A stretch of 64,000 bases of DNA from Pterois miles (GCA_947000775.1 CAMQGK010000638.1:19030501-19094500), one strand, 5' to 3'; positions 1 to 14,070 are shown, counted from the stretch's first letter. Numbers and translations: made by a program. The notes: generated by a model from the letters alone, not told the origin.

Positions 1-2815
1 GGATGTTTTGGCTTCACCTTTGTATAGTGGGAGGAAGTGGAGATGTGTCGTTCATTTATGTTCTATGTTACCATCTCGCAACAGTTTCGCAACTTGGGGG
101 TTACCTCTAGACACGACCCAGTGGCAGTGATCAATTCAGCTGCAACGTTGATTGTTGCTGACAAGAAATGAGAGGCCTGCCTTTGTCTCCTTTCTAAAAT
201 CAAGGATTGAAATATTATGATTAATTTTGAAGGTAAATAAGCCACCGTCATCGTGAACAGCAGAGATGCTATGCATGAATGGATAGCTTGACAGGTGTGG
301 CAACAGCCACTAAGGGGGCTGGGGCTTCGCAAACAATTATAACAGAGGAACACATAGTGAAGCTACACTGTTTGAAAAAGCTTGGAAACAATGTCAGGTG
401 TGAATGAATCCCTCTGTTGCATTGGCCTGTTAGCATTAACATTTAAACAGCTGTTCTCTTTAGGTTAACAGAAGGTATGTGACATAAGAAACTTGTAATA
501 TCATGTGTTGTGATTTACGCTGACTTTTAAACAAGAACTGAAAACAGAGTTTGCTATCTCAGACAGCAGTCGTTTATGCAGCAGATGGTTGACAAAACAA
601 AGGTTTAGCAGGGTTTGAGATAAATGATAAAGGTAAAAAAAAAGTCGCATTATCATACCTGAAATGCGTGCTGTGAAAAGCTCCTTGATCAAAACCAGCA
701 GTTACGCTCCAAAGCTGTAGCTATTTGTTCAATTAAATAATAAAATAACATTGAGCTTTGGCATTTTAATTGCAGGCAATGTTGAGACAACCTAATTTTG
801 CGATGATAAGCATAAAAATGCGATTATAAGCATAAAAATTCATGACTACGCTTTGAATTCAGGGTTAAGCAACCCTGGACGAACTAAACAAAGCACAATT
901 AAAGATCAGTGGAGCGGGGGGAGAATCGCACAGCGTTGTAAAGGGAAAGTGAGACGAAAGGGAATGAAGACCAAAGCTTCAGAAACTCAAAGTAAAAAGC
1001 CAAATGGAGAGGCAGGCTTAGCAGAGCAGATGGTTTCAGCGTTTTTGCCCAAGGCGCTCCATACTCACAGAAATCACTACAAGGAGGAAGAGAGAGATGA
1101 TGAGTTGAAACACTAACTACACATCTGCACTTCCTCTCCTCCAGTGCTTCACAAGGGTAGAGAGAGAAAACTGGAGGGGTTTTGACAGGCATCACCAACA
1201 CCGCGCCACATCCAGTAGCCTCAGTGTTCAGAGCAATCACAGTTGACACACGGCATCCATCATCTCATGATAGGTTTTACCAATTTCTTTTATATTTTGC
1301 TACATATTTGCTGTCAGGCAGCTGCACAGCGACTTTTAGACATGCATATTTTTAAAATGTAGTTCAGTGTTTCTGGGGGCAAACAGAAAGCATGGTTGAC
1401 CCGAAATCTGGCAGCTGAGCTTCAGCGTGACGGCCAATCTCCTCAGTGTCGTTTCACCTAAAAGTATGCTGTGAACAAACACACACACACACCGATGTGC
1501 TGCCTGGCTAAGTGAATAGTGAATGATGGATGAGTGTGAGGCTTGACAGTGTTGCCATCTGTTCCGACACGACACAGAGAGAGTGGAGGGCTCGCGGTTC
1601 ATTGAGCTTCAAGCCCATCACGGCGTTCAGCTCACCTACTGTATACGCTCCACTGACACCTTGATGGATTCATGACTGTATGTGTGTGAGAGTCTACTGT
1701 ACAAGAGTCTCGACCTATGCTACTCACATTACTTAAGCAGAGATGGTGATCATTTCAAATACTGTAATATCTGACTACGAGTCCATAGTCGCAGAAGTCT
1801 GATCCAAAATCAATCTCTTTTCCTATTGAAAATCTCTCCGTGTCACACTACCACACAGTCAATTTTTTCTGCCTCCTCACGCACATGTGCCCCTTAACTG
1901 CCTCTCTCCATCTCTATTACATGCCCTGCCATTCTCTCTTTACACCACGATAGCCACTCTAAACACTATTACCATCAAATGCTTCATATCTCCTTTTTTT
2001 GCCTCTTTCGGCTCAGGTGAGAGACACTGCAGGTTTCTGCATACGCTGCCTGAGAGGGAGAGGATTAGAGAATGAGAGGGATTGATTGAAGAGTGCTGCT
2101 TTCAGTTTGCTCTGTATCGTCCGACACATTCAAATCTCCTCACAGAGATGACTCACACACATTACATATGGTGCGAACAGCCACCAAATGATCGACAACA
2201 TGACACACAAAAGCAGCATCTCACTGTACCATTTTGAGTACTCTATCCTCTGTTGTAGTCTTTATGTGTGTGATGCAATCTCTTTCTCTCTCTCCTTCCC
2301 TCGCCCTTCCTCCTCCTGATGACTGGAAGGTTATCATCGGAGTGTCATGCCCAAAAGCCAGCAGACAGCTTTGCCCTTTACAACAAAGTATCGGTGCTAA
2401 TTAGAGACTATGAGTATGTCACTGGACTTAAGTGGGTGTGTGTGTGTCACCATGACCATCCATGCATGGCTGTATCAGCCTCTTACATTCAGGAGTGTGT
2501 TCGTCATTTCGATGGGACTTCTGAGATCTGATCCTCTGTGTTATGAGACCACCTCTGGGTGGCGACACACACATGGCCTGAAAATGTCAGTTATTCATCT
2601 TGCAGGGATATATTTGTTCAAATATCTATCCATAATACTTTTTAAGGCTCTCCAGCTTTGTCTCTGTACATGATGGATATGCCCATTTACTGTAGCTCAG
2701 TTTAGACTTCATTGTGACTGCTTAGCATCATCTGTTTTCATTGTGTTTTAAGTATCAGTCCAGTTGTCTTGAGATATCGGCAGTGTTGCAGACTCATTTA
2801 TCAATATAGCTGTTT
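1..2815. other. Non-coding DNA, no gene seen
   Basis: Only short open frames occur here and none resembles a known protein. There is a small tandem duplication at 800-839 and some pyrimidine-rich sequence around 1820-2040 and 2280-2310. I recognise no promoter, RNA gene or transposon. It reads as intergenic or intronic fish DNA. Confidence 0.6.
800..839. repeat. 20-bp tandem duplication containing GATAAG
   Basis: Two adjacent 20-bp units (800-819 and 820-839) differ at one base. Each begins gcgatgataag or gcgattataag and ends cataaaaat. Each unit carries an ATAAG core, the first a full GATAAG. It is simplest read as a small local duplication; a GATA-factor role is possible but unsupported. 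Confidence 0.85.
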
Positions 2816-2914
2816 GTAAATATACAAGACTGAGAGTCTTTAGCTGTGCTAGTGGCTCTCTGAGGCTGTACTGCGATGCTTTGAGCTAAATGCTAATGTC
2901 AGCACGCTAACATT
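2816..2914 (-). repeat. Fragment of dispersed repeat J/K
   Basis: The stretch with gctttgagctaaatgctaa and the phrase tctgaggctgtac is the reverse complement of parts of 29586-29690 and 51181-51300. I recall this sequence, rich in gctaac and gctaat, as a very common fish dispersed repeat. Only one end is present and no coding potential is seen. Confidence 0.6.
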
Positions 2915-5900
2915 TGGGTGTCATGCCAGCATTGCAACAGCCTATTCGGGAAAACCCACTTGTCCGAAAAATGGCCCAACAACCTGTCAAGCCGAACAGA
3001 AGCACATGGCTAATCATTACGCAAAACAGCCTTCCTGGTCGCAATATCTTTTTTCCTACCATGGCAACAATCCTTTCATTTATTACTTCTATGAAACTTA
3101 GCAGTCACCATTAACCTGATTGTACGTTCACTCTTATAGCAACCAATGCTATACATGACTGCAGCAACATGCTACCTAGGTGGTCAAAAACTGTATTTGC
3201 TTCCAGGCGGAACACCTGATCTGGCCAGGACTGGTTCCTACTTATGCATTTCAGTACCAGTTACCCCCAGAAGACCTGATCACCATCTGGCTCTGACACA
3301 CCAGCCCCAAATTGTTAATGTCAGGCAGGTATAACAATTAAATACAAACAAAAGAGGAGCCAAATGTGAAAACCTCAATTACCATACCCATGTATGCAAA
3401 TTAACATCATTCAATCTACACCTTTTGTATTAAACAAAGTTTAGTTACAGGTCTCTCGATAATGTTTTTGGGCTGAAGCGTGACAGAATGCACCAGGCCT
3501 CTTTTGTCAGTAAAAACCTCTAACACTTTGCAGAGAGAGCCAGCAACCACATGGAGCTGAAGCATCCATGATACCACATCTCCAGAGAGATGATTTCTTA
3601 ATTGTATTGTGTCTTTATTAGTATGCTGAAGATCCTGTGCTTCACAATAGTTAAATGTTTAGGATTTCTGTTTCAGTTGTATGGTCTTAAAAATGATCAG
3701 AAGCTGCGCATTTCAGTGTAAACAGTGGGCATGCTTCGATTTACATATTCATCATGTGAAATCCATACTGTGTGGTACAGGAAGCTGTGTATCCCTTACC
3801 AAGTTCAATTCAAGGGCAGATGGATGAAAGCTCTGATGCACAACATTTTAAAGGAAAAAAGTATGCACTTGCAAAACATACTCTTACTCAACACGTGCAG
3901 TGTATAACACATCCCAAGTGTTGTAATTTACTTTTTTGGTGCACCCAATTTTCTTGTCTATTTCAACTTGAATTTCATGGAGTGATGTGAGAGCTTATCC
4001 AGCCAAGACAAAATATGAGCTGAGACTCAAAAAAAAAAAAAAAAATACACAGAATCTCTTGTGGCCACAACATTGTATGCTGCTGTATCAAGGCTGCAAC
4101 CGGAGTCTTTGGGTCTTTTGATGGCACAGCTATAAACTCTGGAAACTATTTTGAGAGATGGAGGTGGTGGAGAAAAAAAAGAACAATACAATAGGCCCAG
4201 CAGTGCAAGGTCCATCATTTTGGGGGGTGGATTTCTCTTGATGAGAGGACTTGATTGAGCCCATTATGATGGGATTGTGTCCAGGCGTATATAGAAATAC
4301 CTTCAAGTGGCAGCCAGGCCTCCCCAAGATGAGATCTGGCTCATTGCATTACAGTTCATTGTGTTTGACAGCACCCATAGCTGCCAGCAAATGCATCCTG
4401 GCAGAATGACAACAATACCGTTTGAAACAGCGTGAAGCTGTACACCAAGCGAGGACTTTGGATGGCATTTTCAGATTTACTCTCTCGTCTGAGTCTCTCC
4501 TATTGTCTCATACTTTTCCAGGTGAACTTAAGTTCATGCTAAATGTGAGGCAGGTCCTTGTTTCATCACGCTCCTGCTTTGTCTCATCAGGTGTCTCATC
4601 TTGAAATATGTGCTGGTGAAAAGAAGGAAATAGCTGATGCTTAGCTGGAAAATGCAAAATAAAAAGGAAAGGAAGGCGAAAGCAGAGAGGGTTCGCAATC
4701 TGGTGATTGTGGAACAATAATGAAGAACTTCCACCTCAAGCATAAGGTTTTGTGATTGTAGATTTAAGAGAGGGCATTAATGGAACGGATGGTGCATTCA
4801 ATTTCCTGTACTTTATCTTCCAGATCCATTCAAATGTATGACCACAGAAAGAGGCCTGGTGCAGAGCTTGCTGTGCAAAAAAAAAAAAAAAAAAAAAAAA
4901 CAGATAGCTGCTCCTGCTTCTGTATATGCATATTTGATGGTGTGGATCTCTCCAGGGTGGGTTAGAGGTTGAGTTTACACACCGGGTCCCACAAACACAC
5001 TCTCTTCTGGCTGGCACTCTGCCCACAACTTCAGGGCATGAGAGGAGAGAAATTCAGCAGAAAGAAGCAGAGAGGAGAGAAGGTTAACTCAAAGTGTGAA
5101 GTGGAGGAGTTTCATATTCAAATATGTACTCTGAGAAATAGTGTAATATGCTACATGCTGTTTTTTTTAATCCTCTGTTAACCACTCGGGCCTCTCCTCT
5201 CCCCTAAATAATTCTCTCCTTCATTTAAGCTCCAACTTTTCTGCTAGCTGATGAACATCAGATGCACGCTGAGTTTAGGCAATTTCTCTCCCTGACTCTG
5301 TCTGTCTGCAGCATTCCTCTCCAAGCTCTCTCCATTGGATCAAAAATAGCCGAGCTGCTGGCTTTGTTGTCATGTAAAGGACAGCGGGGGAAATGTAGCT
5401 ATACTCTATTTGAGGTACACTCTGGCTGTTAGCGCAGCGCATGGTAAATCATGGTTTGTGAGGCTCGTGGCACGCAGTTCCCATTCGATGAATTAATAAA
5501 ACTACAAGAAGAGGTGTTTTCTGGACTGCAGAACTCAGACTTTATAATGAGTGTTGCTGTGTGTGTGCACGCATTCTGCACGTGCATGTTTCTGTATGTG
5601 TTTTTGTGAGAGCATGCTCATCTGCATGTTTGTGTGACTAGTACGCAGCAGTATTCTCATGTAATATGGATGTCACTGAGTGCTCCGAGTGGACTGTAGA
5701 AGGCAGTGTGTGGGGATGGGCAGCAAAGCAAAACCGCAGTAATGTTATGCAAGGCTGCATCTTGTGTGAAATGGTTTTACACTGTGTCATTTAAGGAATA
5801 CACTCATTTTAGTGGCTGAATGTTCTAGAGAAGTTTGGCCTGCAAAGGAGAAATGCATGAATTTAAAATACGCAGCAGCATGCACAGAAGCACTGAGATC

Positions 5901-7184
5901 AGGTCTGAAAGATTTCTTTGGTCAAACATACATACTGTATTTGTTTGTGTTTTGGGTGAAGGATCATTCACATCCAAAACAGATTCCAATCCACACAAAA
6001 ACAGACACACACATGAAATATGGCTTACCAGGCCAATGTGAACAGCTGTGAAAATCGTGGCCGTCAGTATATTCATAAAGACTGTCAAGTATGAAAAATT
6101 GATTTGTGAAAAGTCACATGTCATCATATTGGAAATCTAAGGCGTTTCAGCATGTGGCGTATGGCTCCATCATATGAGTGACACATGTGGAGAGGGAGTG
6201 AGTTATGGTGTGCCTCTCTTAGCGTGTGTCTTTTGTGTGTGAACACTTCCTGTGTTGGCACTTTGTTCCTGTGGAGCTGCTGACAGCGTGTGGATGTTCT
6301 TGCTCTGTTTAATGAGCAGATCCCAGGATTAACACAGGAGGATAATGAGAAACAGCATCGCGGGAAGAGACTGAGAGTGCCAAAACAGTTGTTCAAATTT
6401 TCAGCGCCCTGCTAGTTCGGCTGCACATCAGACTGACTCGTATTTCCATAAACTGCTCATGGTCCAATAGGAAAGCTGAGTGGATGGAACAGCTGCCGGC
6501 TGGCTTCACATGCTAGTCATGACATGAATATCAGCTTCTTATGAGTGGACTGATTTACTACGAGAAAAATCATACCTGAGCAGTCACCTGTATAAAGCTT
6601 CAAAAACTGCTGAAAACAACACTTCTCACCTACATGTTTTTATTGTGTCTTTCTTCAAAGCACCACTTCTGTTGTAACACCTGACTGTTTGAATCCAGCA
6701 CACATCCTCGCCTTCTTTTAGGTTAATCTAGCTGTTTATTAAGGCTGTAAAATTCTGTGAATATCCATGGTGGAAACTTTTTATGGAAATTAACAAGAAT
6801 TTCTGGGAATAAAATTGTCATTTAGGGGTTATTTGCTGAGGATATTTGCTTGCAGATAGAAACACACATTAAGACGTAACCCATTAATTTGCCAAATAAA
6901 TACATTAATACATTAATGCATATATACAATGTTAATGTGCCATGTGGTGACTAGGTATATGGCAAGTCAAAAGTATACTATGCAGCATTTTCCTTAAAAA
7001 AAAAAAACAAAAAAACTGTGTATAGACAGATAGTAATCCTTTTCAGTCATCATGATGCTTTAAATGATGCACGAAAAGTGTGCGGTAGTTTCTGCAGAGA
7101 TCCCGTCCTCTGCCTGTATGAGGTGGAGACTCATGGATGTATAACGAGCTGAAGGTTGACTGTTTGACCGAGAGCAGGGTTGAG

Positions 7185-7186
<2 letters not shown>
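2915..7186. other. Non-coding DNA with poly(A) tracts
   Basis: No gene is visible. Poly(A) runs occur at 4029-4045 (17 A) and 4877-4900 (24 A). The block at about 2930-3110 has a somewhat repeat-like composition but no second copy in the window. The many short open frames are at chance length for this base composition. Confidence 0.55.

Positions 7187-7234
<48 letters not shown>
7187..7234. repeat. (CA)n microsatellite
   Basis: An uninterrupted CA dinucleotide tract of 48 bp. The open frames running through it encode alternating Thr-His or Cys-Val and are artefacts of the repeat. Confidence 0.98.
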
Positions 7235-7236
<2 letters not shown>

Positions 7237-8543
7237 TCAGAGAGGCCACAACAAAGTTGAGTCAACAAGACAAAGCATGCACTTTGGCTGCATTCGTTCA
7301 AATTCCAACAACGCAGCACCTTCCCGTTAGGTTGTGCAGAGGTGTGGGTGTGTTTATTTGTACTTTAAAACACTATATCTTGTTGTCTCTTCACACCAAA
7401 AGTAATGTAAAAAAAATAATGTTGTGGTTTTAGAGAGAGACAAGTGGCGTAACTTCTGCAAAACTTCTGTTATTAAGTAACAAAGTTGGAGCCAGATGTA
7501 GCATCCAGCAGTGTCAGACAGAAAATATGCTCTCAGTTGGCCTCTGTACATGCAGCAAATGATTATTCAGCAAATGAATCAACATTGAATCCTCCCTCTC
7601 AAACATAATTTAGTAGCTAAAGTGAGTCGTGTTGCTTTCCCAAGTTGCCAAGTAACATGTAGGTAACAGCAACCCTTTATTATCCACCAAGCCTTTGACA
7701 TTCTGCAAAGGCTGAAGGAGATCCTTTAGCAACTGTTTGTACCGAACACCTTCCTCTTTCTGTTTTTTTCTGTCTCCTATCCGAGCTCTCCCTCCGGTCT
7801 TAATGCATTGAGATGGATTCCTTTAGATCACAGCCACATAGTACAGCAGGAGCTTCACAGAACAAATTCTACGCTAATCTCTGTATTGCTTAAGGGCTAC
7901 AAGCCAAGCAGTAAAAATGCTGTTGCACAATTTCACAGCCCATAGATGAATCTGGGTAGGAGAGGAAATGAGGTATCTCTCTTTTTCTTTCCTTTATTAT
8001 TTCTGTTCCTTTCGTGGTGATGAAGTTTCTGTAACTTTCTCTTTAGTTTTGTCTTCTAAACTTTTGCAAATACAAATGTGGACAGAAACACATTTGGGCA
8101 TTTTCAACATTTTTCCACTTATTGCCATTTTGTTGTGTTTCTTCAGTCCTGGGTATAATGTAAGGGACAGCAAAGTTAGAAAGTTGGGTAGGAGAGAGTT
8201 GAGAAATCAGTAAATAGTCTGAAAATTGACAGATTGATGGAAACAGTGGGGAAGAATCGTAATGAAAGAGAAAGAGAGCTTGTGACTGTGTCACATAGAA
8301 TAAGATAATCACCTCCCTCTAATGATGTGGCCGCTCATCGCCGGGGGCAACCGCAGCCCACGGCACTCTGATGTTGACAATCGCCACACGCGCGAGCACA
8401 CATACAGGACATATATCAAGACACTCGCAAAGCGCGACAGCCAATTAATGAGAGGGACAGGACGGAGGAGGACGGAGATTCAGAATTACAGCATTCCTCA
8501 TTGTCAAAACTCTTAGCGCCGCTTTGCTCCCATCCGCTAATTA
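7235..8543. other. Non-coding DNA, no gene seen
   Basis: No recognisable coding, RNA or repeat feature. Short pyrimidine-rich runs occur near 7750-7800 and 7975-8045. The block at 8320-8520 is slightly more GC-rich with several CpG, but it has no identifiable promoter or exon. Confidence 0.5.
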
Positions 8544-8798
8544 GTGTCTAGATGTCCCTCACTTTCTCTCTCTGCAGGGTGTGCCTGCAGGTCTGTTTGA
8601 CATCCATTGTGCAATGCTAGTCTTTGCATTCTAGTCTTTTTCCCCCACGCTAATTGTATAAGCCGAATGTACTTGGTGTCAGAAAATGGATGTTTAAATT
8701 CAGGCATACTTTTCAAATGGGCTTTGCCACAGTTGTGTTTCACATCAGAGAACATGACATGAGGGCAGTTAGTTGCATTCATTTTTGCTTTCATGCAT
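8544..8798 (+). repeat. Left copy of a long inverted repeat
   Basis: This ~255 bp segment is closely matched, with scattered mismatches and short indels, by the reverse complement of 10803-11040. Shared landmarks include gtgtctagatgtcc at the outer end, ataagccgaatgtact, cagaaaatggatgttta and gggctttgccacagttgt in the middle, and atgcatga-type sequence at the inner end. Both copies show a pyrimidine stretch ending in tctctctctgca near the outer end. It could be two inverted copies of a dispersed repeat, the termini of a 2.5 kb element, or an old inverted duplication. Confidence 0.9.
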
Positions 8799-10802
8799 GC
8801 TCGTCTCTGTCTGATACGTTACACATACGATATGATACGAGAGATGCACTGGATGTTTTTGTTTCCTTCATGTTTGCTGGAATGAATGTAGGTGTGTAGA
8901 TATGGGCAAATTTTACTTACAGACTCACAAAGCAGCTGTGACAGTGCTGGCCTTTAGCAAACCTCCATGTGATGGAGGCTTTTACCAATGATAAGGTGAA
9001 TCCTCAATCTGCAAAAGCAATGCATTAACCCAATACGACATATGTGTGTGTGAATCCCTGACTTTTCTCCTCCCCTTCCTCACTTAAAGGTCACCAGATC
9101 ATTTGCTTTTACGAAACACGCAAACAAACACATGCACACGTACACGCTGCAAATGACTGTTTAGATCAAGACTGACTCCCCAAACAGAAGAGATATGCAA
9201 GCAATCAATTTTGATGCTCCTTATACTGTAATTAGACACACAAACCTATGCGGGTTATGCAAGCAGGAGTATGCAAATTGCAGCGGAGGCAGCCAGTCTG
9301 CGGCGAATGTTACACCCATTGGTTCCACTGGTGCACACAGTGACAGGTTGATGACAATTTTAAAATACATAAACTCCTCTCTTGATTGTTTATCTGTCTC
9401 TCTCCCTCACTTAAATATAAAAGATGAATCACATGTAAATGAAGAAGGAAGACATATTTCCTTGGTGTGTTTTGATGCTTTGCTCCCTCTTCCTCTCTGT
9501 CTCCTCCGTAGTACTTGTCATTGTAATGTGGCTGTTTGATGGTGCACTTTTTTGATGTGTGTGTCCTTTTCCATGAACAGCATCTCTGACCACAAGTGCT
9601 GTGTGTTTCTTTGAATGGCTGAATTTTAAACTCAATTAGCACCTGTGCACACACTCACGCACATGCACGCTCAAGCACACAAAAGCCAGCTCCGTTTGCA
9701 CTCACACTGGGCATTGGCACAAATTAAGTCTGTGAAACACACACACACATCCACGCACATGCATTTGAGTGGTGAAGCTAATTTGCCCGAGCGGACCTGA
9801 GTGAAAGGAATAATGAGGCTTTGATAACTTCACTTGAGGAGACTCGCTCCACCGTGACATCATCTGTGACCTTGATATGACCCCTACACTTTGCTCTGAT
9901 TCACCCTCCTTTCAATCTGCACTTCTGATTGACTGAACTCGGCTGCGTCACGTAGAGAAAGATGAAAAACAGCTGCCGCACTTATTTAGCTGCATTTGGG
10001 TCAATGAGAGGGGACATTTGAAAGAGCTGATGTTCTTTGCTGAGAAAGAAATTCAAAGCACTCTTGAAAATGTCGCAAGGGCTTTGAATCAATAGGCAAA
10101 GAAAAGTAAATAAACTCCAAGTGAGTGTTGAAAGACAGCTGAAATGATCCAATATGGTCCCATGCTCACAAAGGTGGCCTTTTATCTGAGTGGTACAAAT
10201 GCGGCCAACATAGAGGTCCCACTTGTTCTCATGCGACAAGGACCCATTAGAGAAGCTAGAAAAGGCAAAGTGTGCTTGCTTATGCTGAAAACAGGTTAAA
10301 AAGGTAAACAGGTTAAAGTATCAGAAATTGTCAGCCTCTGAGATGTTGAATGGAAGCTGTGGTTTAAATTGAAGCACTTAAAGCAGTTAAAGTGTCAGCT
10401 GAAGTCAAAGCACTGAAAGGGTTTGAAGCCTAGTTTGAAGTGTGACGGCTGGGCTGTACACGAACAGTGTGTGGCGGCTGCCTCGCTGGACTGCTGCGTC
10501 TCTCACATGTGGTGTCCACAACAGTAATTGTTGTTGTGCTGCACTACTACTGCCAACCCTTTCTTTGTACATAGAGTTTGCCTTTCATAATGACCATTTC
10601 AATTCATTATACTGTAAATGTCATTTTATATTTATTATAGACAGAAATTGTTCATGCTATGCTCATTTGTAATAATATACAATTAAAAGATGGTACAATT
10701 CATTTGCAGAGCTGTGCAAGTCACTGTGTTTTCCCCAACATTGTCCTCCAAATATTTCATAATAAAAGCTTTGTGTTAACAAATGAAGGAATTTTGTCTT
10801 CT
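8799..10802. other. Spacer between inverted repeat copies
   Basis: About 2 kb with no open frame above 114 codons and nothing resembling a transposase. It includes a stretch at 9185-9290 with the octamer-like sequence tatgcaaattgc. If the flanking arms are transposon ends, this would be a non-autonomous element; no coding remnant is visible to support that. Confidence 0.5.
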
Positions 10803-11040
10803 ATGCATGAAAGCAAAAATAAATGCAACAAACTGCCCTTGTGTCATGTTCTCTTATGTAAAACAACTGTGGCAAAGCCCATTTGAAAAGTACGCCTGAA
10901 TTTAAACATCCATTTTCTGACACCGAGTACATTCGGCTTATACAATTAGCGTGAGGAAAAAAGCTGCAAAGACCAAAATTACACAATGGATGTCAGACAG
11001 AACTGCATGCAGAGAGAGAAAGTGAAGGACATCTAGACAC
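10803..11040 (-). repeat. Right copy of a long inverted repeat
   Basis: This is the reverse-complement partner of 8544-8798. The match runs from the inner atgcatga at 10803 to ggacatctagacac at 11027-11040. It is about 17 bp shorter than the left copy because of small indels, and several substitutions show that the duplication is not recent. Confidence 0.9.
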
Positions 11041-11084
11041 TTCTTCTAAGCCTAAAAAAGTAGTTTCTCGCCTAAACCTAAGGA

Positions 11085-11200
11085 AATTGACACATGCTCA
11101 TGTGTTGCTGGATATTCATAAAATGAAAATGAAACAAAAGAGGAGGAATAACTTTTTTGTAAGATATCATGTGAACATCATGTGAATATTTTGCACAGAT
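11085..11200 (-). repeat. Fragment of dispersed repeat M
   Basis: The run ctcatgtgttgctggatatt followed by gaggaataacttttttgtaa and gatatcatgtgaac closely parallels 53725-53830 and the far end of the copy at 50600-50690. A cctaaacctaagg motif lies just upstream, as in other members of the family. It is a partial copy. Confidence 0.6.
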
Positions 11201-12841
11201 CGTTGAGTTGGGAGTGTGACATAAATAAACTAATAACCTAAGGAAACTAATTACAAATTTTGTTTTCATTCAAATTTTGTATTGTTAATTTGAGCTTGTC
11301 TATTTCTGATCCTTTGTGGACGGGAAATATTGTTCCAAATATACACGTCAGTGCAAAAACTGTGATTCAGTCTCAGTGTTAAATTGCAGGTGACCTCAGT
11401 GGAACCTGATGACGTGGCTCGGGATGACGCTGTAAACCCTTGCTGTAACCCCTGTGTCGTATTACCAATAGTCTGCCATTAATGGACATCCTATTCATTG
11501 CCTCGAGACAGCATCTGAACACACACACAATTGCAAGTGCACACATTTACACACTCACAATGGGGCAAGGCAGCATGCATCATTCATTTCTGTAATCAGC
11601 ACGCCGTCAGTATATTTGTCTAATGATCCATAATGCATTAGCAAGCTTGGAATCGAATTTCGGGTGAAGGGACACGGAATTACATTTGGAGATCCACACA
11701 TGCGTGTGCATACATTTCAGATATGTTCAAACACCCATGCATAGACAAAATCTTTCACAGGTCTGACTGAGAATAATGAGAAAGATACTGATTGTTTGGA
11801 CGCTCCGGGGCATCTTTGCGACTGCTATATTCACCAGCAGCGGTGGAATGAATTAATCATAACTTTAGTCATTCTCCAAATTGCCCGCTTGTGACTAGCG
11901 AATAACGGGAGGTAATATGGGGCCACGCTGAACTCTGCAAATTTGCTCGCAGGCCGTTGTTGCTCTGTTGTTCCTCATCATGTCATGTCCTTGGAGAACC
12001 AAGGAAATTAGCAAAAAAAGAGAAAAGGATAAAGAGGAATAGCAGTAAAATGAAAAGACCGGGCACAGGTTTGCTGGCGAGGAAAGAGGACGGAAGCGAG
12101 GAGAGGGTTTAAGTTGTTCAAGTGGAAGGTAGTGAGAGGGTAAGAGGAGTGAGTAGGAGAGGGTGAAAGATTGATTGAGAGAGAGTGAACGGAGAAGAAA
12201 CACTCACTTTCTATATCCAGCTGCTGCCAAGGAATCGCCTAATGAGGACCAAGGGATCCTTTGAGTCGAGGGAGAGAGAGAAAGAGCAGTAGAAATGCTA
12301 TGAAAAATGGTGAGCCGTCAGGTGAATGCTGGAGAGGGAGACGGGCTCTAAGTGTTTTGCCCTGACCACAGAGAATATGTGTGTGAGTGCACCCAGAAAG
12401 ACTGTGAAGCAAAGCACAGCTGCATCTGTCCACACACGTGCAGCCATATAAACACATTTACAGTACATGCAGTCCTGCACACAGGTGTAACAATAACACA
12501 CTTGTATGAAACCCAGTGAAGCAGAAAGAGTCCCCTCTTTTTTTCTGCTTCAGCTTTTCATTTCCCTGATCCATGTCAACCTTCCCCCTTGTGTCCTTCT
12601 CATACTTAATGTTTTACCTTTCTTTCAGCCATCCCATGCATCCTCTGCTCAGCTCAGCATTGCTCCCTCCGATTTATGCATGCAACTCTGTGCCAGCTCA
12701 AGAGCACCATATCACCACCACCTCACTTTAATGTGTAGCGTGTCTGCAGGCGTGCCCCGAGCTGGTACATTCATTTGATTTGGACAAAGTCTAAAACCCA
12801 ATATGACAGGAAATGGAAGCGCTTGTTTTGCATCCAGTTGC

Positions 12842-12884
<43 letters not shown>

Positions 12885-14070
12885 CCTACTTCTTTGTCCA
12901 GCTGCTCATGTGGAGAAGATTTGGCAGTGGTAGGTGACAGTCTTGATGTTGAAACAGGTCATGTGGAGGCCAATTGTGTGATGGTTTCTACTGATACTGA
13001 TACTTTAATGCAACCGTGGCTTCATGCAAAAAGAGTTTAAAAAGCATCAGAAAAAAAGTTTGATGTAGAACAATTTTAACACTGTGCAAGAACAAACAAC
13101 AGTTCTGTTGTTTTCTGACACTAATAGCATTTCAAGGTGAAAGTTTCAGGTACTCCTTCCTTGCCAGAAACAGACATCAAGCACAGCCATCTCCACTGCA
13201 AACCTTCACCTCAATTACTGCTATCAATCACAGAATTATACAGTATAAGTATTAAGACTGTATAGCATAGTCTCATATTTAATGAAAAAAAATATAGAGT
13301 TGCTATGAATAATAAAATTCTAACCAGATTTTCAGATCCTCTATCCATCTGTAGTTGCGGTGATGAGATCAACACGAGGATTGAGGCTGAACTGTGAATC
13401 AAAACCTGTTAACCTCTTACATCAACTTTAAATCACGCAGGTAATAACGTTTTTAACCATCCGCCCTTCTATAGTCTGTCTCCTCCACCTCTCGCTCTCT
13501 CATTTGTGGAGTTCATACTCAGCAAAGCAGTATTATATAAAATTGTATCGTACGCCACAGCTAATAACTTCCTTCATTTTGGACTCTAATTCTTTCAAAG
13601 GTCAGCAGTGTCAAAATGGTTTGCAATTCAGACAAGGCCACAGATTTGTGTGTAAAACTTCTGCGAAAATGTACTTTGCCCACATGAGTGATTGCTAGCA
13701 CATGTACTAATTGCAGAAATTCCATTAAGATGTATTGATTTTGACTATAAATGAGGGTAAATTTACCTGCTATACAGTTTTGTAGCGTGTGGTTGCATGC
13801 CAGCTTCACTGTGTGCATAGTTTGGAAGTATAGGCTAAATTAGCTGGTACTGAATTAATTAACTGGATTGTTTTAATGACACGATCATGGATGCACATTG
13901 ATTTATTTTACACTTGTGAAATGTAAAAACACCCACAAGGTTGCTCTGCTACGCTGTTTTGCATCTGGAAAGAGGTTTTTATTTAAATCATTTCTTAAAC
14001 TTTTTTTGTTTTTACACAGTTCTAAATAGTTTTTACCTGGTGGAGGGCAGTGTGGCCACAATGTAAAAAA
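11201..14070. other. Non-coding DNA, purine-rich block inside
   Basis: No gene is recognised. Sequence from about 12000 to 12310 is strongly purine-rich on the plus strand. The stretch 11400-11700 is unique-looking with homeodomain-type ATTA cores and could be a conserved non-coding element, which cannot be judged without alignment. Short open frames are at chance length. Confidence 0.5.
12845..12882. repeat. (TG)n microsatellite
   Basis: A perfect TG dinucleotide run of 38 bp. Confidence 0.98.

Noticed and set aside
7043..7433. Open frames of 60-98 codons on both strands across the (CA)n tract
   Set aside because: They translate to Thr-His or Cys-Val repeats and exist only because dinucleotide repeats lack stop codons.
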